From an uncultured Micrococcales bacterium (GTDB taxonomy: Bacteria; Actinomycetota; Actinomycetes; S36-B12; GCA-2699445), in assembly GCA_903915555.1 (NCBI GenBank), contig CAIWTL010000069.1, positions 1-7,021 of the forward strand: a stretch of DNA of 7,021 bases, written 5' to 3'. Under the pieces are notes generated by a model. It was not told the origin of the DNA. It ran no database searches and worked only from the letters and a program-made list of their open reading frames with translations. Below are positions 1 to 6,185 of this stretch, one piece after another (position 1 is the first letter of the stretch; each line of letters opens with the position of its first letter). The translations under genes were made by a program, and so were the position numbers.

Positions 1-536
1 CCGCCGCGATCGAGATGTGCTCCGATGTCCTGGGTCTGAGCACCGCCGAGGTCACGGCGGTCGCGACCTTCTACACGATGTACCGCCAGAAGAGTCCCGG
101 CGGGACCCACCACATCGGGGTGTGCGTGAACACGCTGTGCGGGCTCCTCGGCGGTGACGCGGTCTACGATGCGCTCGCGCGACGGCTCGGCGTGAGCAGC
201 GGAGAGACCACGGAGGACGGCGCCTTCACCCTCGAACGCATCGAGTGCCAGGCCGCCTGTACCCACGCGCCGGTGATGACGGTCGACTGGGAGTTCTTCG
301 ACCGGACGACGATCGCCGACGCCATGCGCGTCATCGATGCGCTCGAGGCCGGCGAGATGGTCATCGCCACCCGCGGCCCCGCGGTGCGTGGCTGGCGAGC
401 CACCGAGCGGACCGTTGCGGGAATCGACGATGGTCTCGCCGACGAGGCGTCGTGCATCGACGAACTCATGCTCGCCGGTCTTGAAGTGGCCAAGGAGAAG
501 GGCATGTCCGCCCCTGCAACTGGAAAGGGGGCCTGA
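1..536 (+). CDS. nuoE: NADH-quinone oxidoreductase subunit E (NuoE), 5'-truncated by window edge
   Basis: This is the thioredoxin-fold subunit of complex I that carries [2Fe-2S] cluster N1a beside the flavin subunit NuoF in the cytoplasmic arm. The reading frame begins at base 3 and is open at the left edge. The ATG at 15 is an internal methionine, because the family's N-terminal helical bundle lies before it and the preceding codons already continue the domain (AAIE before MCSDVLGLS). The family motif ATFYTMY follows at bases 63-83. The N1a ligands are all present: Cys codons at 123-125 and 138-140 (CVNTLC, C-x4-C) and at 246-248 and 258-260 (ECQAAC, C-x3-C). About 90 residues follow the second pair, a C-terminal extension I associate with actinobacterial NuoE. 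The stop shares one base with the nuoF start (TGATG). Identity is secure; the missing N-terminus is probably some 60-80 residues, which is an estimate from family length. Confidence 0.96.
   Translation, partial: AAIEMCSDVLGLSTAEVTAVATFYTMYRQKSPGGTHHIGVCVNTLCGLLGGDAVYDALARRLGVSSGETTEDGAFTLERIECQAACTHAPVMTVDWEFFDRTTIADAMRVIDALEAGEMVIATRGPAVRGWRATERTVAGIDDGLADEASCIDELMLAGLEVAKEKGMSAPATGKGA
522..531 (+). promoter_or_regulatory. Ribosome binding site of nuoF
   Basis: The purine-rich run GGAAAGGGGG lies inside the last codons of nuoE and ends 4 bases before the ATG at 536. It supports that start and translational coupling to nuoE, whose stop overlaps the start by one base. Confidence 0.6.
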
Positions 537-1846
537 TGCCTCTCACCCCGGTCATCACCGCCCACTGGGACGATCCCGACTGCTACACGCTCGAGGGCTA
601 CCGGCGCACCGGCGGCTACACCGCACTCGCGCAGGCCCTCAAGACCGATCCCGACGAGGTCATCGGCACGGTGAAGGACTCCGGGCTGCGGGGTCGCGGC
701 GGCGCCGGGTTCCCGACGGGCCTCAAGTGGAGTTTCGTCCCCCAGAACGACGGCAAACCCCACTACCTCGTGGTCAACGGCGACGAGTCCGAGCCGGGTG
801 CCTGCAAGGACATCCCCATCATGCTCGCCAACCCACATGCCCTGATCGAGGGCATCATCATCACCTGCTGGGCGATCCGTGCCAGCCACGCCTTCATCTA
901 CATCCGCGGTGAGGTCCCCATGCCGATCCGTCGCATGGAGCGTGCGGTCGCCGAGGCGAAGGCGGCCGGTTTCCTCGGCAAGAACATCCTCGGCAGCGGA
1001 CTCGACCTCGAGGTCGTCGTCCACGGCGGAGCGGGAGCGTACATCTGTGGCGAGGAGACAGCGCTGCTCGACTCCCTCGAAGGACGCCGCGGCCAACCCC
1101 GGCTCAAGCCACCGTTCCCCGCGGTCGCCGGTCTCTACGCATCGCCCACGGTCGTCAACAATGTCGAGACGATCTCCTCGGTTCCCTACATCATCAAGAA
1201 CGGCGTCTCCTGGTACCGGGAGATGGGCACCGAGAAATCACCCGGCTTCAAGGTCTGGGCGCTCTCCGGACACGTCAAGCGCCCCGGAATCTACGAGTCC
1301 CCACTCGGTATCACCATGCGCGAACTGCTCGACTACGCGGGCGGGATGCGCGACGGCCGCGACGTGAAGTTCTGGCTGCCGGGCGGCTCCTCGGTGCCGA
1401 TGCTGCTGGCGGACCACCTCGACACCCCCCTCACCTACGAGGACATGGTCGCCGCGGGAAGCATGCTCGGCACCGGAACGCCGATGCTCTTCGACGAGAC
1501 CACCAGCGTCGTGAAGGCGATCACCCGCTGGCTGGAGTTCTACAAGCACGAGTCGTGCGGCAAGTGCACCCCGTGCCGCGAAGGCACCTTCTGGATCACC
1601 GGCACGCTGAAGAAGTTCGAGGAGGGCCACGGCCAGCAGGGCGAGATCGACGAACTCGTCGAGATCTGTAACCAGATCATGGGCCGCTCCTTCTGCGCTC
1701 TCGGCGACGCCGCCGCCACCCCGTACGCGCCATCGCTGAAGTTCTTCCGCAGCGAATGGGAGGCCGCACTCACGCAGTCGGCGGACGAGGCCTTCGATCC
1801 AGCCGCGACGATGATCATCCCGAGCATGAGCGGAGTGGGTGCATGA
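536..1846 (+). CDS. nuoF: NADH-quinone oxidoreductase subunit F (NuoF), FMN/NADH-binding
   Basis: NuoF is the electron entry point of complex I: it oxidises NADH on a bound FMN and passes electrons to [4Fe-4S] cluster N3. The product has 436 residues, normal for the family. In order it shows the flavin glycine loop GLRGRGGAGFPTG (50-62), a second flavin/NADH loop NGDESEPGACKD (81-92), the NADH-site segment GAGAYICGEETALLDSLEG (165-183), then a ubiquitin-like (SLBB) region and a C-terminal helical domain. N3 is bound by Cys341, Cys344 and Cys347 (ESCGKCTPCREG) and Cys387 (SFCALGD), the canonical C-x2-C-x2-C-x39-C. The loop at 81-92 differs from the more usual NADESEPGT form (see findings). The start overlaps the nuoE stop by one base and has a good ribosome site. 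The 3' end overlaps nuoG by 4 bases (ATGA). A HydB/HoxF-type paralogue is excluded by the context and by the lack of extra ferredoxin domains. Confidence 0.98.
   Translation: MPLTPVITAHWDDPDCYTLEGYRRTGGYTALAQALKTDPDEVIGTVKDSGLRGRGGAGFPTGLKWSFVPQNDGKPHYLVVNGDESEPGACKDIPIMLANPHALIEGIIITCWAIRASHAFIYIRGEVPMPIRRMERAVAEAKAAGFLGKNILGSGLDLEVVVHGGAGAYICGEETALLDSLEGRRGQPRLKPPFPAVAGLYASPTVVNNVETISSVPYIIKNGVSWYREMGTEKSPGFKVWALSGHVKRPGIYESPLGITMRELLDYAGGMRDGRDVKFWLPGGSSVPMLLADHLDTPLTYEDMVAAGSMLGTGTPMLFDETTSVVKAITRWLEFYKHESCGKCTPCREGTFWITGTLKKFEEGHGQQGEIDELVEICNQIMGRSFCALGDAAATPYAPSLKFFRSEWEAALTQSADEAFDPAATMIIPSMSGVGA
1832..1835 (+). promoter_or_regulatory. Ribosome binding site that decides the nuoG start
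   Basis: GGAG lies 7 bases before the ATG at 1843. It favours that start over the in-frame ATG at 1756, which would bury 91 bases of the gene inside nuoF and add 29 residues that do not look like the start of a 2Fe-2S ferredoxin domain. Confidence 0.6.
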
Positions 1847-4302
1847 CAGCGACCTCCAACGACACGGGCGTCCCCGCGGCCGCCGGGGCGCAGCCGGTGG
1901 AGATGGTCACCGGCACCATCGACGGTCACGAAGTGACCGTGCCCAAGGGCACCGTCATCATCCGCGCCGCCGAGCTGATCGGCGTCGACGTGCCCCGGTT
2001 CTGTGACCACCCCCTGCTGGACCCGGTGGCGGCCTGCCGGGCCTGTCTGGTCGAGATCGACGGAATGCCCAAACCGCAGCCGTCGTGCGCGGTCGAGTTC
2101 GGCGACGGTATGGCCGTGCACACGCAGGTCAGCAGCGAGGTCGCCGCCAAGGCCCAGGCCGGCGTGATGGAGTTCCTGCTCATCAACCACCCGCTGGACT
2201 GCCCGGTCTGCGACAAGGGCGGCGAGTGCCCTCTGCAGAACCAGGCCATGACGACAGGCAATCCAGACACCCGCTTCACTCTCGAGAAACTGACGTTCCC
2301 CAAGCCCATCAACATCAGCACCGAGATCCTGCTCGACCGTGAGCGCTGCGTCATGTGCCAGCGTTGCACCAGGTTCGCCGATGAGATCGCCGGCGACCCC
2401 TTCATCGAACTCGTCCAACGGGGCGCCCATCAACAGATCGGCATCGGGGAGGAGCCCTTCAACTCCTACTACTCGGGCAACACGATCCAGATCTGCCCCG
2501 TGGGTGCTCTGACCAGTGCCGACTACCGGTTCCGGGCGCGGCCGTTCGACCTCGTCAGCGTCCCCACCAGTTGCGAACACTGTGCATCGGGATGCGCGCT
2601 GCGCACCGACTACCGCCACGACACCGTCATGCGCCGCTACGCGTGGGACGACCCCGAGGTCAACGAGGAGTGGAACTGTGACAAGGGGAGGTTCGCCTTC
2701 ACCTACCTGACCATGGACCGCATCGAGCGGCCCATGGTCCGCGAGGACGGCGTCCTGCGGACCGCGTCGTGGCCCGAGGCCCTGCGCGTCGCCGCCGCCG
2801 GACTGGCGGCGGCCCAGGGCCGGGCGGCAGTTCTCACCGGCGGCCGCCTCACCCTCGAGGATTCCTACGCCTACTCCCGATTCGCCCGCACCGCGCTGGC
2901 GACCGACGACATCGACATGCGGGCACGCCCCATGGGCCCCGGAGAAGTCGGCTTCCTGTCCGCCCGGATCGCCGGAACCAGTGGGCCGACGTACCGCCAG
3001 CTGGAAGCGGCCCCGGCGGTGCTCCTCGTGGCCCTCGAACCGGAGGAGGAGTCGCCCATCATCTTCCTGCGGCTGCGCAACGCGGTCCGCAAGAACGGGC
3101 AGCAGGTGGTCACGCTGGCACCCTTCGCGTCGCACGCCAGCCGAAAACTGTCCGCCACCCTCGTGCCCGTCGTCCCGGGAGCCGAGGCGCAGTCGCTGGC
3201 CAACCTGCCGAGTGACGTCCGCGACCTGCTGTCGCGTCCGGGAGCCGTCATCCTCGTCGGGGAGCGGGCGGCGACCGCTCCTGGAGCGCTCGAGGCAGCG
3301 GCCGACCTCGCCGACGCCACGGGCGCGTCCCTCGGTTGGGTCCCCCGTCGGGCGGGGGAACGAGGTGCCGTCGACACCGGCTGCCTCCCCGGTCTCCTCC
3401 CCGGTGGCCGACCCTTGACCGACCCCGCGGCGCGCCGCGAGGTCGCGAGCGCCTGGGGAATCGCCGCCGACGACCTGCCGGCCGAGCCGGGACGCGACCT
3501 GCCCGCCATCGTGGCTGCGATCCGTGCCGACCACGCCGCCCGCACCGCGGCCGTCGACATGGATGAGGTGCCGGAGCCCGTCATCCAGGCGCTCGTGGTG
3601 GCAGGAGTGGAGCCCACGGACGTCCTGGACAGCGACGACCTGCTCGCCGCCCTGAATGAGGTGCCCTTCCTGGTGTCACTGGAGACCCGTCAGTCCGAGG
3701 TGACCGCACACGCCGATGTCGTTCTCCCCGTCGCTGTTGTCACGGAGAAGGAAGGCGCCTTCGTCGACTGGGAGGGCCGACGCCGTCCCTTCGCCAAGGC
3801 GTTGCCCGAGGCGACGACGTTCCCCGACGCCGAGGTGCTCTCGTTGCTGGCCGACTACATGGACCTCGATCCGACTCCGCGGCGCGTGTCCGACCTCCGT
3901 TCCGAGATCGAGGGTCTGGGCGCATGGGCGGGGGAACGGCCGTGGGACCCGCCGGCGGAGTCCGATGCTCCCGCGCACCCCGGCCCGGGTGAAGCGGTGC
4001 TGGCCAGTTGGCGACTGCTGCTGGACATGGGTGTCATGCAGCGGGGCGAGCCGTACCTGGCCGGCACCCGCAAGCCGAGTGTGGCCCGCATCAGCGCGGC
4101 GACGGCTGCGGGCATCGGCGTCCCGGACGGCCAGAACGTGACGGTGTCCACCGATCACGGGGCCATCACGCTGCCGGTGGAAGTGACCGAGATGCCCGAC
4201 GGTATTGTCTGGTTGCCGACCAATTCACCCGAATCCCGCGTGACCGCGACACTTCGCGCCATCCCGGGCGATACCGTGCGGCTCGGAAGAGGAAGGGAGT
4301 AG
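1843..4302 (+). CDS. nuoG: NADH-quinone oxidoreductase subunit G (NuoG), large Fe-S subunit
   Basis: NuoG carries the electron wire from NuoF towards NuoI in the cytoplasmic arm. The product has 819 residues from ATG 1843. An N-terminal 2Fe-2S ferredoxin domain binds N1b through Cys54, Cys65, Cys68 and Cys82. Next is the His-Cys3 site for N5: His116, Cys120, Cys123, Cys129 (NHPLDCPVCDKGGEC). N4 is bound by Cys169, Cys172, Cys175 and Cys218. A fourth site, Cys244, Cys247, Cys251 and Cys279 (C-x2-C-x3-C-x27-C), matches the off-pathway cluster N7 known from E. coli and Thermus. The rest (about 295-819) is the molybdopterin-oxidoreductase-like fold, which in complex I holds no Mo cofactor; it ends in a molydopterin-binding-like beta domain (about 737-815). 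The stretch about 446-570 is Ala/Arg/Asp rich and poorly recognisable, as is common in this domain. The 4-base overlap with nuoF (ATGA) implies coupled translation. A formate dehydrogenase alpha chain is ruled out by operon context and the N1b-N5-N4 order. Confidence 0.97.
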   Translation: MTATSNDTGVPAAAGAQPVEMVTGTIDGHEVTVPKGTVIIRAAELIGVDVPRFCDHPLLDPVAACRACLVEIDGMPKPQPSCAVEFGDGMAVHTQVSSEVAAKAQAGVMEFLLINHPLDCPVCDKGGECPLQNQAMTTGNPDTRFTLEKLTFPKPINISTEILLDRERCVMCQRCTRFADEIAGDPFIELVQRGAHQQIGIGEEPFNSYYSGNTIQICPVGALTSADYRFRARPFDLVSVPTSCEHCASGCALRTDYRHDTVMRRYAWDDPEVNEEWNCDKGRFAFTYLTMDRIERPMVREDGVLRTASWPEALRVAAAGLAAAQGRAAVLTGGRLTLEDSYAYSRFARTALATDDIDMRARPMGPGEVGFLSARIAGTSGPTYRQLEAAPAVLLVALEPEEESPIIFLRLRNAVRKNGQQVVTLAPFASHASRKLSATLVPVVPGAEAQSLANLPSDVRDLLSRPGAVILVGERAATAPGALEAAADLADATGASLGWVPRRAGERGAVDTGCLPGLLPGGRPLTDPAARREVASAWGIAADDLPAEPGRDLPAIVAAIRADHAARTAAVDMDEVPEPVIQALVVAGVEPTDVLDSDDLLAALNEVPFLVSLETRQSEVTAHADVVLPVAVVTEKEGAFVDWEGRRRPFAKALPEATTFPDAEVLSLLADYMDLDPTPRRVSDLRSEIEGLGAWAGERPWDPPAESDAPAHPGPGEAVLASWRLLLDMGVMQRGEPYLAGTRKPSVARISAATAAGIGVPDGQNVTVSTDHGAITLPVEVTEMPDGIVWLPTNSPESRVTATLRAIPGDTVRLGRGRE
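4290..4299 (+). promoter_or_regulatory. Ribosome binding site of nuoH
   Basis: AGGAAGGGAG overlaps the last codons of nuoG and ends 7 bases before the ATG at 4307. It is the strongest Shine-Dalgarno-like sequence in the window, and it serves the only junction whose reading frames do not overlap (4-base gap). Confidence 0.65.
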
Positions 4303-4306
4303 GCCG

Positions 4307-5620
4307 ATGCCAGAACTGAGCGCCTTCGGCAACGACCCCTTCTGGCTCGTCTGCCTCAAGACCCTCGGGGTCTTCGTCATCCTCGTGCTGCTCGTCCTCT
4401 TCACCATCTGGGCCGAGCGCCGTGTCGTGGCGCGCATGCAGATGCGCATCGGTCCCAACCGCACCGGTCCGTTCGGGTTGCTGCAGTCGCTCATGGACGG
4501 CTTCAAGCTGGCGCTCAAGGAGGAGATCATCCCCGTCACCGCCCACCGCGCGGTGTACTGGATCGCCCCTCTGCTGAGTGCCATCACCGCGTTCGCCGCC
4601 TTCGCCGTCATCCCCTTCGGGCCCGAGGTCTCGATCTTCGGCGTCATCACCCCGCTGCAACTGTCCGACTTCCCCCAGTCCGTTCTCTATGTGCTCGCGG
4701 TGGCGTCGATCGGTATCTACGGCCTCGTCCTCGCCGGGTGGTCGTCCGGCTCCACCTACCCGCTCCTGGGAGGTCTGCGTTCGAGCGCGCAGATGATCTC
4801 GTACGAGATCTCGATGGGCCTGTCCTTCGTCGCGGTGTTCCTCTACGCGGGCTCGATGTCCACCTCGCAGATCGTGTCAGCTCAGCAGTCGTTGTGGTTC
4901 GCGGTCCTGCTCGCGCCGTCGTTCGTGATCTACGTGACCGCCATGGTGGGCGAGACGAACCGCGCCCCCTTCGACCTCCCCGAGGCGGAGAGCGAGTTGG
5001 TGGGCGGGTTCCATACCGAGTACTCGTCGCTCAAGTTCGCCATGTTCTTCCTGGCCGAGTACATCAACATGGTCACCGTCTCGAGCATCGCCACCACACT
5101 GTTCCTGGGGGGCTGGATGGCGCCGTGGCCGTTGTCGCTGATCCCAGGCGCCAACAGCGGGTGGATCCCGATGCTGTGGTGGCTCATCAAGACAATGATG
5201 TTCATCTACATGTTCATCTGGCTGCGCGGCACCCTTCCGCGCCTGCGCTACGACCAATTCATGGCCTTCGGCTGGCGAGTTCTCATCCCCGCATCCCTGC
5301 TCTGGATCGTCCTGGTGTCGGGCCTGCGGGCCATCCGCGGCGAGTACGGCGACACCTCCACCGCCGCGCTGACTGTCGGCTCGATCGCCCTGGCGGTACT
5401 GCTGGGGCTCGCGTTCCTCATCACGTCCAAGCGCAACCGGGTCAAAGAACCCGAGGTGCCGCATCCGACCGGACCCATCGATACGCAGGGGGAGACCTTC
5501 CCCGTGCCGCCGCTGCCCGGTCAGACGTTCGACTACACCCCGCGCAGTCGACAGGCGGTGCCCGCGGCAGCCACGTCGACCACCTCCGAGACGACCGATG
5601 AGGAGAGCACCGATGCCTGA
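4307..5620 (+). CDS. nuoH: NADH-quinone oxidoreductase subunit H (NuoH), membrane quinone-site subunit
   Basis: NuoH (ND1 homologue) anchors the peripheral arm to the membrane, forms much of the quinone cavity, and begins the proton-transfer path. The product has 437 residues. Signature blocks are AERRVVARMQMRIGPNRTGP (36-55), GWSSGSTYPLLGGLRSSAQ (144-162) and the acidic loop GETNRAPFDLPEAESELVGG (215-234), which supplies Asp223, Glu226, Glu228 and Glu230. RGTLPRLRYDQFM (307-319) follows. Hydrophobic segments lie at about 12-34, 82-103, 123-145, 166-183, 197-213, 246-270, 287-305 and 325-342, with a ninth at about 353-373. After that comes a roughly 60-residue soluble tail rich in Pro, Thr, Ser and acidic residues, containing VPPLPGQTFDYTPRSRQ. 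The gene is about 85-110 residues longer than the compact 325-350-residue bacterial form because of the extra helix and tail. It follows nuoG by 4 bases and overlaps nuoI by 8 bases. Confidence 0.97.
   Translation: MPELSAFGNDPFWLVCLKTLGVFVILVLLVLFTIWAERRVVARMQMRIGPNRTGPFGLLQSLMDGFKLALKEEIIPVTAHRAVYWIAPLLSAITAFAAFAVIPFGPEVSIFGVITPLQLSDFPQSVLYVLAVASIGIYGLVLAGWSSGSTYPLLGGLRSSAQMISYEISMGLSFVAVFLYAGSMSTSQIVSAQQSLWFAVLLAPSFVIYVTAMVGETNRAPFDLPEAESELVGGFHTEYSSLKFAMFFLAEYINMVTVSSIATTLFLGGWMAPWPLSLIPGANSGWIPMLWWLIKTMMFIYMFIWLRGTLPRLRYDQFMAFGWRVLIPASLLWIVLVSGLRAIRGEYGDTSTAALTVGSIALAVLLGLAFLITSKRNRVKEPEVPHPTGPIDTQGETFPVPPLPGQTFDYTPRSRQAVPAAATSTTSETTDEESTDA
5601..5607 (+). promoter_or_regulatory. Ribosome binding site that decides the nuoI start
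   Basis: AGGAGAG lies in the last codons of nuoH. Its AGGAG core is 7 bases before the ATG at 5613. The alternative in-frame ATG at 5598 has no comparable site upstream and would add only MRRAP, so 5613 is preferred. Confidence 0.65.
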
Positions 5621-6185
5621 GCTGCCTCCTGCCCTTTCCGGTTTCTGGGTGACGTTCCGCACCCAGTTCCAGAAGGTCAACACCGAGCAGTACCCCGAAC
5701 AGAAGGACAAGTTCCCGCCGAAGCCCCGCTTCCACGGCCGCCACCAGCTCAACCGGTGGGCCGACGGCCTGGAGAAGTGCGTCGGGTGCGAACTGTGCGC
5801 CTGGGCGTGCCCCGCCGACGCGATCTACGTGCAGGGGGCGGACAACACCGAGCAGCAGCGCTTCTCCCCCGGTGAGCGGTACGGCCGCGTCTACCAGATC
5901 AACTACCTGCGCTGCATCTTCTGCGGACTCTGCATCGAGGCGTGCCCGACCCGCGCCCTGACGATGACCCACGAGTACGAACTCGCCGACAACGAGCGCG
6001 AGAAACTCATCTACGAGAAGCAGGACCTGCTCGCCCCCCTCGGGCCCGACATGGTGCCTCCGCCCCACGCGATGGTCGAGGGCATGGACGCCAAGGACTA
6101 CTACGACGGTGAGGTCACCGGCCCCACGGACGAGCAGCGTGAGGAAGCCCGTCAGCTGCAGCGCAATCCCGGAGCCGCCCTGTGA
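5613..6185 (+). CDS. nuoI: NADH-quinone oxidoreductase subunit I (NuoI), 2x[4Fe-4S] ferredoxin
   Basis: NuoI passes electrons through clusters N6a and N6b from NuoG to the last cluster (N2, in NuoB) near the quinone site. The product has 190 residues from ATG 5613, or 195 if the ATG at 5598 is used. It has two ferredoxin motifs: Cys56, Cys59, Cys62, Cys66 (EKCVGCELCAWACPADAI) and Cys101, Cys104, Cys107, Cys111 (RCIFCGLCIEACPTRAL). By family rule, the fourth Cys of each motif completes the other cluster. An amphipathic N-terminal stretch (GFWVTFRTQFQKVNTEQYPEQ, residues 10-30) fits the helix that lies against the membrane. GRHQLNRWADGLEKC leads into the first cluster. The C-terminal part (about 120-190) is charged and includes MVEGMDAKDYYDG, which I associate with actinobacterial NuoI. 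The start lies inside nuoH (8-base overlap) and the stop overlaps the GTG of nuoJ by 4 bases. Confidence 0.97.
   Translation: MPELPPALSGFWVTFRTQFQKVNTEQYPEQKDKFPPKPRFHGRHQLNRWADGLEKCVGCELCAWACPADAIYVQGADNTEQQRFSPGERYGRVYQINYLRCIFCGLCIEACPTRALTMTHEYELADNEREKLIYEKQDLLAPLGPDMVPPPHAMVEGMDAKDYYDGEVTGPTDEQREEARQLQRNPGAAL
6171..6174 (+). promoter_or_regulatory. Ribosome binding site supporting the GTG start of nuoJ
   Basis: GGAG lies 7 bases before the GTG at 6182, the same spacing as at nuoG. Together with the GTGA overlap it makes this GTG the best start. The first in-frame ATG is deep inside the second transmembrane segment (codon 52). Confidence 0.55.

Noticed and set aside
164..1096. Antisense open frame of 310 codons across the nuoE/nuoF junction
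   Set aside because: Same shadow effect. No recognisable domain, and it lies opposite conserved NuoE and NuoF motifs.
1756..1842. Upstream in-frame ATG for nuoG adding 29 residues
   Set aside because: It would overlap nuoF by 91 bases. The ATG at 1843 has a GGAG site 7 bases upstream and the usual ATGA overlap.
3341..3359. Perfect 7-bp hairpin TCCCCCG / CGGGGGA with a 5-base loop, considered as a terminator
   Set aside because: It sits in the middle of nuoG, is not followed by a T run, and such stems are expected by chance in G+C-rich DNA.
1540..3534. Antisense open frame of 664 codons opposite the end of nuoF and much of nuoG
   Set aside because: Its length is striking, but in G+C-rich coding DNA with G/C third positions long antisense frames arise by chance. 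The product is a low-complexity Gly/Arg/Asp/Gln/Val mix with no domain I recognise, and the sense strand carries unmistakable Fe-S motifs.
4738..5601. Sense-strand frame of 287 codons within nuoH in another phase
   Set aside because: The product is rich in Arg, His, Pro and Val with no membrane segments or motifs, while the nuoH frame over the same bases encodes conserved helices.
5598..5612. Upstream in-frame ATG for nuoI adding 5 residues
   Set aside because: It lacks a good ribosome site, whereas AGGAG lies just after it at the right distance for the ATG at 5613. It remains a minor possibility.
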